This document shows positions 1 to 6,709 of a DNA stretch of 6,928 nucleotides, in pieces. Made by a program: the position numbers and the translations under genes. The notes beneath the pieces were generated by a model. The model was not told the DNA's origin and did no database searches. It saw nothing but the letters and a program-made list of their open reading frames with translations. Location: positions 1-6,928 of the forward strand of contig DAOUSQ010000057.1 in assembly GCA_030627145.1 (NCBI GenBank), written 5' to 3'. This stretch comes from Syntrophomonadaceae bacterium (lineage in GTDB: Bacteria; Bacillota_B; Syntrophomonadia; Syntrophomonadales; Syntrophomonadaceae). Position 1 is the stretch's first letter; each line of letters begins with the position of its first letter.

Positions 1-8
1 CCTTTTTC

Positions 9-1319
9 TTATTTATTAAGCCTGTCAGGTATTAAATCATTTCTTATCAAATCATCATACGTTTCCCGTTTTATAATTAAGTCTGCAGCCCCTTGATTAA
101 CAACAACCATTGCCGGTTTAACCAACCGGTTATAATTACTTGACATAGAATACGTATAGGCCCCAGTTGCAAAAACCACCAGTATATCTCCTGATTCTAC
201 CCGGGGTAACTCTGCATCCCATATTAGCATATCGCCCGATTCGCAGCATTTTCCAGCTATTGAGACTGTTTCCTCAGGGCCCTGATCCGCTTTATTAGCT
301 ATTGCAGCAAGATACTTAGCACCATAAAGTGCTGGTCGCGGGTTATCAGTCATCCCCCCATCCACAGCCACATATTTTCTAACCCCGGCTACTTCGTTTA
401 TTGAACCAATCGTGTAAAGAGTAATTCCGGCAGGACTTGATATGGCACGTCCTGGTTCAACTATTACCTTTGGTACTTTCACCCCTATTTCCTGGCATTT
501 CTCTTTTACTGTTAGCATTACAGACTCAGCCCATTCCTGTGGTTCACGGGGTTCATCTCCATAGTAATAATAAATACCGAAACCACCACCCATATCCAGT
601 TCATCAAATTCATACCCGGTAGCATTTCTCACTTCACCAATAAAATTCACCATTATTGAGCTAGCATGCCTGAAAGATTCCATTTCAAATATCTGTGAAC
701 CTATATGACAGTGCACCCCTACCAGGTTTAAGTTCTTGCTTTTAATAGCCTTTTTAACACCTTCCATAGCCTGATCACCAATTGTAAATCCAAATTTAGA
801 GTCTATCTGTCCGGTTTGAATATACTCATGTGTATGCGCTTCTACACCGGGAGTTATTCTTAACATAATATCCTGGGTCTTTCCCTCTTTTAAACATGTT
901 CTTTCTAATAATTCCAGTTCATAAGAGTTGTCTACTACAATTCGGCCAACACCGGCTTTAAGTGCCATCATTACCTCGTTTTCACTTTTGTTATTGCCAT
1001 GAAAATAGATCTTTTCTACAGGGAAACCAGCCTTTAAAGCAGTATAAAGTTCCCCTCCTGATACAACATCCAGACCAAGCCCTTCTTGTTCAACTATCCG
1101 GCAAATTGATAAATTTGTTAATGATTTGCTGGCATAAAGTACAAGAGAATCTCCAATTTTATTAAAAGCATCCTTAAAACTGCGACAATTTTGACGAAAG
1201 CCCTCTTCATCAATCACCCACAATGGAGTTCCAAAATCTCTTGCTAGATCAAGGGCATCTACCCCTCCTATCTCAAAATGGCCATTATTATTTACCTTCA
1301 TAGTCCCTGATAAATACAA
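9..1319 (-). CDS. lysA: Diaminopimelate decarboxylase (lysine biosynthesis, last step)
   Basis: This PLP enzyme removes CO2 from meso-diaminopimelate to give L-lysine in the cytoplasm. It is a fold-type III decarboxylase with an alanine-racemase-like barrel followed by a beta domain. In a 436-residue reading the visible motifs are YASK with the PLP lysine at about K65, HIGSQ at 205-209, GGGFG at 244-248, EPGR at 288-291, the CESGD motif at 359-363 and GAYTYS around Y388. The length is normal and the stop codon lies inside the window. The start is uncertain. TTG at 1319 has AGGAG (1330-1334) ten bases upstream and gives an N-terminus MYLSGTMKV. GTG at 1328 lies only one base from that AGGAG, and ATG at 1301 has only a weak AGGG. 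The gene has its own promoter and probably forms a separate transcription unit from the Sec genes. No lysine riboswitch is apparent upstream. Confidence 0.97.
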   Translation of the reverse strand: MYLSGTMKVNNNGHFEIGGVDALDLARDFGTPLWVIDEEGFRQNCRSFKDAFNKIGDSLVLYASKSLTNLSICRIVEQEGLGLDVVSGGELYTALKAGFPVEKIYFHGNNKSENEVMMALKAGVGRIVVDNSYELELLERTCLKEGKTQDIMLRITPGVEAHTHEYIQTGQIDSKFGFTIGDQAMEGVKKAIKSKNLNLVGVHCHIGSQIFEMESFRHASSIMVNFIGEVRNATGYEFDELDMGGGFGIYYYYGDEPREPQEWAESVMLTVKEKCQEIGVKVPKVIVEPGRAISSPAGITLYTIGSINEVAGVRKYVAVDGGMTDNPRPALYGAKYLAAIANKADQGPEETVSIAGKCCESGDMLIWDAELPRVESGDILVVFATGAYTYSMSSNYNRLVKPAMVVVNQGAADLIIKRETYDDLIRNDLIPDRLNK

Positions 1320-1359
1320 AAACTCCACTCTCCTAAAAATATTTTCGTAAATTGTGGTT

Positions 1360-1389
1360 ATTTTAGCATTATGTTAATTGTTTCGTCAA
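1360..1389 (-). promoter_or_regulatory. Probable sigma-A promoter of lysA
   Basis: Reading the minus strand, a TTGACG -35 box (1384-1389) is followed after 18 bases by TAAAAT (1360-1365). A TG dinucleotide one base before the -10 makes it an extended -10. Transcription would begin near 1353, leaving a leader of roughly 30 bases before the lysA start. It is the best promoter match in the window. The assignment rests on consensus matching only. Confidence 0.6.
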
Positions 1390-1435
1390 CGATATTGATT
1401 TTGATATACACTATACACAGATAAATCTTCCTTTC

Positions 1436-1492
1436 CTATCCTGTAAAAAATCTTTGGTTAGATAAAGTCTCCAGCAAAGTATCAAATAACAT
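1436..1492 (-). CDS. Possible 18-residue small protein or leader peptide with a strong ribosome binding site
   Basis: An ATG at 1490-1492 opens a frame reading MLFDTLLETLSNQRFFTG and then TAG. Eight bases upstream lies GAGGTGA (1501-1507), a seven-base match to the anti-Shine-Dalgarno and one of the best ribosome binding sites in the window. It lies between the lapA terminator-like hairpin and the lysA promoter. The peptide has no lysine codons, so a classical lysine attenuator is unlikely. It could be an independent small protein, a leftover, or chance. I do not recognise it. No clear promoter is seen directly upstream; expression would need read-through past the hairpin at 1521-1542 or an unrecognised promoter. 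Confidence 0.3.
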   Translation of the reverse strand: MLFDTLLETLSNQRFFTG

Positions 1493-1520
1493 ATTATTTT
1501 TCACCTCTAATATTAATTAA

Positions 1521-1542
1521 ACCCGGAACTTTAAATCCGGGT
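1521..1542 (-). terminator. Terminator-like hairpin downstream of lapA
   Basis: The arms ACCCGGA and TCCGGGT form a perfect 7-bp GC-rich stem around an 8-base loop. On the minus strand the stem is followed by TTTAATTAATATT, an interrupted T tract. It lies about 60 bp after the lapA stop and before lysA, where the lapA transcript would be expected to end. The broken T tract makes it a moderate rather than ideal Rho-independent terminator. Confidence 0.5.
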
Positions 1543-1600
1543 ACTGCACTAAAAATATACTACTTCAAATCTATTATTCGTTTTCACCGCAAGTATTTAT

Positions 1601-1924
1601 TTAATTATCTTCGCGCTTATTTTCAAGAGTTGCAACCTTTAAGTTATCTAGTTCTTTTTGCAATTTTTTATTGACTGTCGTTAGTTCCTTTATTTTTTTC
1701 GCTAATTTGAAATAACGAACACTGTTTAACAAAAAAGTTATTAAAGCCCCAGCACAAGCAGCTATCAAAACAACAACCGCCAGGGATATGTCAGGAGAAG
1801 TCCAGTTTAAAAAATGTATTGTAACTACCGAAGTATTTTGAAAAACAAAAATAGCAATACCTACTAGAAATGTCAAAGCTAAAAATAAAAAAAACTGCAT
1901 TATATCAATACCCCATTTCTGCAT
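1601..1924 (-). CDS. Small LapA-domain (DUF1049) integral membrane protein
   Basis: This is a short protein of 107 residues (99 if the second Met is used). It has two transmembrane helices, at about 11-28 and 47-67, with the family-typical FxxQN just after the first helix (F28, Q29, N30). A charged, probably coiled-coil tail follows from about 73 to 100. This is the layout of the LapA/YciS-like family; E. coli LapA works in lipopolysaccharide assembly, but Gram-positive members have no settled role. The start is ambiguous. ATG at 1924 has AAGGAG 16 bases upstream, which is too far for a good fit, while ATG at 1900 has only a TGGGG and begins right at the hydrophobic helix, as family members usually do. 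It is separated from secF by a strong hairpin, so it may be transcribed independently. A weak TTGCAG-17-TAATAA match lies just upstream, but it would put the transcript start close to the Shine-Dalgarno. Confidence 0.8.
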   Translation of the reverse strand: MQKWGIDIMQFFLFLALTFLVGIAIFVFQNTSVVTIHFLNWTSPDISLAVVVLIAACAGALITFLLNSVRYFKLAKKIKELTTVNKKLQKELDNLKVATLENKREDN

Positions 1925-1960
1925 ATAGTCAATGAATAATCTCCTTTATTATTATCTATT

Positions 1961-2047
1961 CTAGCTTAAAACTGCAATCCCTTTTTTAGTTAATTCATAA
2001 GCGTACTCCCGGCCTGATTTTAACTGATTTAACAAACAGGGCTTCAT
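1961..2047 (-). CDS. Possible 28-residue ORF between secF and lapA, start codon inside a hairpin
   Basis: The ATG at 2045-2047 begins MKPCLLNQLKSG and the frame ends ELTKKGIAVLS then TAG, 37 bp ahead of the lapA ATG. The second half reads like real protein: the string YAYELTKKGIAVL recalls the end of winged-helix domains. An AGGG sits nine bases upstream. The start codon straddles the loop and 3' arm of the hairpin at 2038-2060. The frame stays open upstream to a TGA near 2098, so roughly 46 codons are open, which is not rare by chance. I recognise no family. It may be a small protein, a remnant of a longer gene, or an accident beside a terminator. Confidence 0.2.
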   Translation of the reverse strand: MKPCLLNQLKSGREYAYELTKKGIAVLS

Positions 2048-2060
2048 TTCTTGAAGCCCT
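2038..2060 (-). terminator. Strong hairpin downstream of secF, probable operon terminator
   Basis: The arms AGGGCTTCA and TGAAGCCCT form a perfect 9-bp stem around a 5-base loop (AGAAA on the minus strand). GTTTGTT follows on the minus strand, a short T-rich tail. It sits 50 bp beyond the secF stop and fits the end of the tgt-yajC-secDF transcript. The tail is interrupted, so it may act partly as a 3' stabiliser or allow some read-through into lapA. Confidence 0.6.
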
Positions 2061-2110
2061 ATAACTGCGAATTTTAATTTTATTGAGGTTCTTGTTCAGG
2101 TTTTTTGACT

Positions 2111-2953
2111 TTATGCCCTGTTTTTTATTTCAAACCATAACGGACCGGCAATAAAAATCGACGAATAAGCACCACTTACAAAGCCTATCAGCATGGCCAG
2201 GACAAAAAGCTTAATGGTAATCCCACCGAATAATAACAGTGCCAGGAGAGCAAAAGCTGATGTCAGAACCGTATTAATCGACCTGTTAAGAGTCTGCATA
2301 ATACTCCTGTTTAAAAGAACAGTGTAATCTTCCTTGCGTTTCATTCGCAGGTTTTCTCTAACGCGGTCAAAGATAACAATAGTATCATTTATGGAATAAC
2401 CTATAACAGTCAACACAGCAGCAATAAATGCAGAATTAACCTGCCATTGGAATAGTGAAAATACCCCCAGTACTATTAATACATCGTGGATAATGGCTAT
2501 AACTGCTGCTACACCAAAAGCCCATTCAAACCTTATAGTAATATAAATCAACATAAGTACTGCAGCTATAGCCAGTGACAGGATAGCATTCCGTGTTAAT
2601 TCACTTCCGATAGTTGCCCCTACACTTTCAGCACTTAAAAACTCAACATTACTGAACTGACTTTTTAATGTACTCATTAATTCATTAGTCTGCTTTTGAT
2701 CCAGTTCTCTAGTTCGAATAAAAAATTCATTTCCACCGCTCTTAACTACATTGGCCTCACCTATGTCCAGCTTACCAATTGTGTCCCTTACCTCACTGAC
2801 TTCAATAGCAGAATCCATTTTAACCTGTAATATAGATCCACCTGTAAAATCTATCCCCAGGTTAAGTCCCTGTACAACCAGAGAAATTAAACCTGGAATA
2901 ATTACTAGCAATGATAAGATGTAAAATATTTTCCTCCGCTCAATAATTTGCAT
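2111..2953 (-). CDS. secF: Protein translocase accessory subunit SecF
   Basis: SecF is a six-helix RND-type membrane protein. It pairs with SecD to pull exported proteins out of SecYEG using the proton gradient. The 280-residue product shows all family marks. The first helix lies at about 9-28, followed by LGIDFTGG at 32-39. A short extracytoplasmic P4-type domain comes next. ESVGATIGSEL lies at 109-119 and RFEW at 141-144. The fourth helix contains GYSINDTIVIFDRVREN (185-201), whose Asp190 matches the proton-pathway region, and RSINT (224-228) carries the conserved arginine. Two closing helices lie between about 229 and 272. The ATG start has AAGGAGG seven bases upstream. That site overlaps the secD stop codon 12 bp away, so translation of the pair is probably coupled. 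Length is normal for a stand-alone SecF. Confidence 0.97.
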   Translation of the reverse strand: MQIIERRKIFYILSLLVIIPGLISLVVQGLNLGIDFTGGSILQVKMDSAIEVSEVRDTIGKLDIGEANVVKSGGNEFFIRTRELDQKQTNELMSTLKSQFSNVEFLSAESVGATIGSELTRNAILSLAIAAVLMLIYITIRFEWAFGVAAVIAIIHDVLIVLGVFSLFQWQVNSAFIAAVLTVIGYSINDTIVIFDRVRENLRMKRKEDYTVLLNRSIMQTLNRSINTVLTSAFALLALLLFGGITIKLFVLAMLIGFVSGAYSSIFIAGPLWFEIKNRA

Positions 2954-2965
2954 TTGCTACCCTCC

Positions 2966-4171
2966 TTAAACTCCATATAGTTTTTGGTTCTTACTGATAT
3001 TGGCGAACAACACCATAACATAACGAGTAAAAGTAAGTGCTACCAGCAAACTGGCAACAATACCTATAGAAAGGGTAACTGCAAATCCCTTTATTGGACC
3101 AGTCCCGAAATACATTAGAACCATGGCAGTAATCAGGGTGGTTATGTTAGCATCAAAAATAGTCCAGAATGCACGTTTAAAACCTGCTTCAATTGCTGCC
3201 CGCAGGGTTTTACCAAACCTGAGCTCTTCCTTAATTCTTTCATAAATGATTATATTGGCATCTACCGCCATCCCAATTGATAAGGCAAATCCCGCTATCC
3301 CTGGTAGGGTTAACACCGCTCCAAGCAGCGACATTACGCCCAAAACTATAACAGCATATATTACCAGGGATAAATCAGCTACCAACCCGGGCAAACGATA
3401 ATACCCCAGCATAAAGAGCAAAACTGCAATAAGTCCTATAATTCCTGCTTTTATGCTCTTATCCAGAGAATCAGACCCCAGTGTAGGTCCAATTGATCTC
3501 TTTTCCATGACATTAAAGGTTACCGGCAAGGCACCAGAACGAAGAAGAACCGCAAGATCCTGGGCTTCCTTGGCTGTAAAATTCCCGGAAATTACAGCAT
3601 TTCCATCGGTTATCGGCTCATCTACCAGGGGAGCACTTATTACTTCATTATCGATAACAATCAGCAGAGGTTTTTTTACATTGGCACTGGTTGCCGCAGC
3701 AAAAAGTTTTGCACCTTCTTTATCAAATTCCAGTAGAACCTCAGCTTTCTGCGTATTGGGATCTATTCTGGCCTCAGCATTTTTAAGGTTCTTGCCGGTT
3801 ACCAGAACCGTTCCCTGTTCATCCCAGAATTCCAGTTGAGCAGTATTTTTTAAAATATCAACTGCAGCTTCAGGGTCTTTCTCTCCTGCTATCTCAATAA
3901 CTACTCTTTTTTCACCCTGTGGATATAATGCTGTTTCTTTTACTCCCAGGCTGTCAACACGATTCCTTAGTATTCCCACCGCTTTAGTTATTGTATCCTG
4001 TGTTATCTTTTGTCCATCTTTTTCTTGAGCTTCGAGGACTACCCGGAGTCCCCCCCTCAAGTCCAAACCAAGGTTTATATTATTCAAAACAGGTTGGTTC
4101 GTAAAGTAAACCAACAGCCCTAGGGCTACGACTATACTGGTAACTATCAGAATACTAGAATTCTTTTGCAA
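2966..4171 (-). CDS. secD: Protein translocase accessory subunit SecD
   Basis: SecD is the partner of SecF in the proton-driven export motor. The start is TTG at 4169-4171, exactly seven bases after AAGGAGG (4179-4185), giving 401 residues beginning MQKNSSILIV. A farther TTG at 4189 lies upstream of the ribosome binding site and is unlikely. An ATG at 4174-4176 is in another frame and opens only nine codons. The order of parts is a first helix (7-24), LGLDLRGG (34-41), an extracytoplasmic P1-type region including LLRSGALPV (209-217) and SIGPTLG (226-232), then five helices. The conserved GIAGFALSIGMAVDANIIIYERI block (291-313) holds Asp304, matching the proton-relay aspartate region of SecD, and DANITTLI lies at 340-347. 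The protein is much shorter than E. coli SecD, as is usual in clostridia with a small head domain. It lies 31 bp after the HD gene. Confidence 0.97.
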   Translation of the reverse strand: MQKNSSILIVTSIVVALGLLVYFTNQPVLNNINLGLDLRGGLRVVLEAQEKDGQKITQDTITKAVGILRNRVDSLGVKETALYPQGEKRVVIEIAGEKDPEAAVDILKNTAQLEFWDEQGTVLVTGKNLKNAEARIDPNTQKAEVLLEFDKEGAKLFAAATSANVKKPLLIVIDNEVISAPLVDEPITDGNAVISGNFTAKEAQDLAVLLRSGALPVTFNVMEKRSIGPTLGSDSLDKSIKAGIIGLIAVLLFMLGYYRLPGLVADLSLVIYAVIVLGVMSLLGAVLTLPGIAGFALSIGMAVDANIIIYERIKEELRFGKTLRAAIEAGFKRAFWTIFDANITTLITAMVLMYFGTGPIKGFAVTLSIGIVASLLVALTFTRYVMVLFANISKNQKLYGV

Positions 4172-4202
4172 CTCATGTCCTCCTTCCAACTACCTTAATG
4201 CT

Positions 4203-4862
4203 CTATAAAAGTTTTGCCCCGTTAATAATCAGTTCAAATTCACAACCCAGGAAATTTGCTGCTCTGCGGCACATAAGCATACGGCTCAAGAATATTTCAA
4301 AATACTCCATAACCGGGCATATTTCAATACCAATTTTCAATTCCATTGTGATGATTTTTTCTTTTTCATTTATTTCAAGAATTGAATGTTCTACAGCATA
4401 GTTCACTCTATCATGAATATCAAAAGTAGCAATATCCGTATTCCTAACCCGGTTCCTATGTACATGCGACTTGTCAGCTAATATCAGTGCTGCAGCCACT
4501 TCATTAACTGGGTACCCACTGCCCGCGTCATGGTTACCTATTGCAGCACAAATTATCGCAACTTCATCAGGACTCATTCCCATTCTACGCAGGATTTCCA
4601 TTGCCATTAATGCACCACTTTGACTATGACCATTACGGTTAATTACATTGCCAATGTCATGCATATAACCGGCAATCCCCGCAAGTTCTCCTGTGCGTTC
4701 ATCGTAACCCAATTTACTCATTATTTCCCTGCTAAGTCTAGAAACCAGATTAATATGCAAAAATCCATGATCAGTATAACCCATTACTTCCAGGTGCTTA
4801 TTACCTCGTTCAATAAAAGTGTTAATAAGTGGACTTGATTTAACATCCTGAAAAGCCACCAT
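4203..4862 (-). CDS. HD-domain phosphohydrolase of unassigned substrate, inside the Sec operon
   Basis: This is a soluble 219-residue protein with no signal peptide or membrane helix. The HD metal site is clear: His36 (in DHGFLHINLV), the His68-Asp69 pair (YMHDIGN), and Asp130 (ILADKSHVH). Two further histidines, His79 (NGHSQSG) and His111 (GNHDAGSGYP), fit the extra ligands of binuclear HD phosphodiesterases such as HD-GYP and PgpH. Residues 116-118 even read GYP, though the classic HD-GYP linker is missing. A conserved-looking tail (roughly 180-219, PVMEYFEIFLSRML and CRRAANFLGCEFEL) follows the HD fold. The ATG directly abuts the yajC stop, with GAGGG seven bases upstream inside yajC, so the two are translationally coupled. 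From memory, similar proteins occur at this site in related clostridia; I could not check that. Nucleotide or phosphate-ester hydrolysis is likely; cyclic dinucleotides as substrate are only a guess. Confidence 0.85.
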   Translation of the reverse strand: MVAFQDVKSSPLINTFIERGNKHLEVMGYTDHGFLHINLVSRLSREIMSKLGYDERTGELAGIAGYMHDIGNVINRNGHSQSGALMAMEILRRMGMSPDEVAIICAAIGNHDAGSGYPVNEVAAALILADKSHVHRNRVRNTDIATFDIHDRVNYAVEHSILEINEKEKIITMELKIGIEICPVMEYFEIFLSRMLMCRRAANFLGCEFELIINGAKLL

Positions 4863-5147
4863 TTATTTTCCCTCATCAACCTTATAAGCAATAGCCTTTT
4901 TTAAAAAGCTTATTTCAGTATTGTCACTCATTTTTAGAACGATCACATCGTCTTTAATACGGGCAACTTCGCCACAAATTCCACCAATCGTCACTACTTT
5001 TTCTCCTTTTCTCAGATCAGCCATTAATTCACTGTGCTTCTTTTCCTGTTTCTTGCGGGGTGCAATAATAAAAAGATAAAATATTAATATAAATATTCCA
5101 AAATAGATAGCTAGACCCGTCCAGCCCGTTGTACTCTGTACGTCCAA
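4863..5147 (-). CDS. yajC: Preprotein translocase subunit YajC
   Basis: YajC is the small partner of SecDF in the holo-translocon. This 94-residue form has a short N-terminal segment, one transmembrane helix at about 12-28, and the family signature that begins IIAPRKKQEKKHSEL (27-41). GEKVVTIGGICGEV (48-61) follows, and a small beta-rich cytoplasmic domain closes the protein. The start is TTG at 5145-5147, supported by AAGGAG seven bases upstream; no ATG exists nearby. The stop codon abuts the start of the HD-domain gene. The gene lies 64 bp after tgt, the usual tgt-yajC-secD order of bacteria. Confidence 0.95.
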   Translation of the reverse strand: MDVQSTTGWTGLAIYFGIFILIFYLFIIAPRKKQEKKHSELMADLRKGEKVVTIGGICGEVARIKDDVIVLKMSDNTEISFLKKAIAYKVDEGK

Positions 5148-5175
5148 AATATCACTCCTTAAATTAGTAAAACTT

Positions 5176-5210
5176 TATCTTTATTCGCTAAAGATATGCA
5201 AAATCCTCCT
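5176..5210 (-). promoter_or_regulatory. Orphan Shine-Dalgarno and AT-rich hairpin in the tgt-yajC spacer
   Basis: The spacer between tgt and yajC contains AGGAGG (5205-5210) that belongs to no annotated gene. Three bases on is TTG, which opens only six codons (5181-5201, reading M-H-I-F-S-E then TAA). The stop lies within a perfect 8-bp hairpin with arms TATCTTTA and TAAAGATA (5176-5196) around a 5-base loop. No T tract follows directly, so it is not a good terminator. It could be a translated leader, an RNA-processing site or a stabilising hairpin ahead of yajC. A weak TTGCAT-18-TAAAGT match overlaps it. Confidence 0.3.
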
Positions 5211-5211
5211 G

Positions 5212-6333
<1,122 letters not shown>

Positions 6334-6344
6334 CTAAAAAATTT

Positions 6345-6374
6345 ATTCTAAACTCAACTTTGATTCCACTGCAA
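6345..6374 (-). promoter_or_regulatory. Candidate promoter of tgt and the downstream Sec genes
   Basis: On the minus strand TTGCAG (6369-6374) is followed after 18 bases by TAGAAT (6345-6350), a five-of-six match to the -10 consensus. Transcription would start near 6338, about 20 bases before the tgt ATG. The -35 box is weak. It lies just downstream of the REP-like pair. A second candidate farther up is TTGCAC-19-TATAAT (6489-6519), which has a perfect -10 but a long spacer and would place the REP-like hairpins in the tgt leader RNA. Confidence 0.4.
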
Positions 6375-6394
6375 AAAGGTCGTTATTCTCTTTC

Positions 6395-6472
6395 GTAGGG
6401 GAGACTTCAGTCTCCCCGGAACTTAGAAAGCCAATTTTTTATGTTTGACGCGGAAGCTAAAGCATCCGCTAC
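6395..6472. repeat. REP/BIME-like pair of inverted GTAG-footed hairpins
   Basis: Two 24-base units face each other. Unit A (plus strand, 6395-6418) and unit B (minus strand, 6449-6472) both begin GTAG and end CG, with the shared pattern GTAGNGGANNCTTNAGNNTCC and loops TTCA and TTTA. Each folds into an 8-bp stem; unit B has one T-T mismatch. The pair differs by compensatory changes: G-C becomes C-G at the second stem pair and A-T becomes G-C at the seventh. The 30 bases between them show nothing recognisable. A GTAG tetranucleotide at the 5' foot of an imperfect hairpin, with units in inverted pairs, is the hallmark of REP sequences mobilised by RAYT (TnpA-REP) enzymes. No such gene is in the window, so membership of a repeat family is an inference. 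Confidence 0.65.
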
Positions 6473-6709
6473 AGATTAATATAGAAAAATTATAAAAGTT
6501 TTGGGTTTTCACAGTGCAATCAACTTTATATTTGCTTTATAATTTTGAATTATCGTTAGAAAAAGCTCACTTTTTCTTCTTTATATTAGAATTAATAATC
6601 AGGAATGAAAAATTGAATCTTTTCTTGGAGTTCCTAAAAGGTTTGTGATAAAGTATCAAGCTTATCTTATGGGTTTTTTAAACTTTAAAAGTTTATTTTT
6701 CTAACATAA
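6473..6709. other. AT-rich gene-free stretch between queA and the REP-like pair
   Basis: No gene is supportable here. The stretch is much richer in A+T than the coding regions. It holds a 20-base hairpin at 6558-6577 (arms AGAAAAAG and CTTTTTCT, 4-base loop) and a 17-base palindrome at 6679-6695 that reads TAAACTTTAAAAGTTTA on the plus strand. The palindrome is followed by TTTTTC only on the plus strand, so it is poorly oriented as a queA terminator. A possible upstream tgt promoter (perfect TATAAT at 6489-6494, TTGCAC at 6514-6519) lies near its left end. No preQ1 riboswitch was recognised. Confidence 0.5.

Noticed and set aside
437..622. Plus-strand open frame of 61 codons inside lysA
   Set aside because: It lies antisense to a full, motif-rich lysA, and its leucine- and proline-heavy translation looks like a shadow frame; no ribosome site was seen.
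962..1165. Plus-strand open frame of 67 codons inside lysA
   Set aside because: Antisense shadow of the conserved N-terminal part of lysA, with no protein family texture.
1386..1418. Ten-codon GTG frame (MYSVYQNQYR) just before the lysA promoter
   Set aside because: The ribosome site is only partial (AAAGGAAG), the frame is very short and its stop overlaps the lysA -35 box; chance is the simplest explanation.
1390..1520. Lysine riboswitch upstream of lysA
   Set aside because: The gap before lysA is too short and lacks the five-helix junction pattern; the likely transcript start lies only about 30 bases before the gene.
3453..3839. Plus-strand open frame of 128 codons inside secD
   Set aside because: It is antisense to the well-conserved P1 region of secD. 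The serine- and arginine-rich translation is typical of a shadow frame.
4198..4838. Two plus-strand open frames (4198-4401 and 4620-4838) opposite the HD gene
   Set aside because: Both are antisense to conserved HD-domain sequence and have no supporting signals.
6679..6695. AT palindrome as a queA terminator
   Set aside because: The T run follows it only on the plus strand; on the minus strand, where queA is transcribed, it is followed by A residues and CCC.
6608..6703. Plus-strand frame of about 31 codons ending in TAA
   Set aside because: It has no well-spaced start and ribosome site, a Phe/Leu/Lys-rich composition expected of AT-rich noncoding DNA, and no recognisable similarity.
6661..6709. 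Possible preQ1 riboswitch in the queA-tgt gap (run of A residues near a hairpin)
   Set aside because: There is no GC-containing hairpin with the conserved loop and downstream A-rich pairing strand, and the position is far from the tgt ribosome site.
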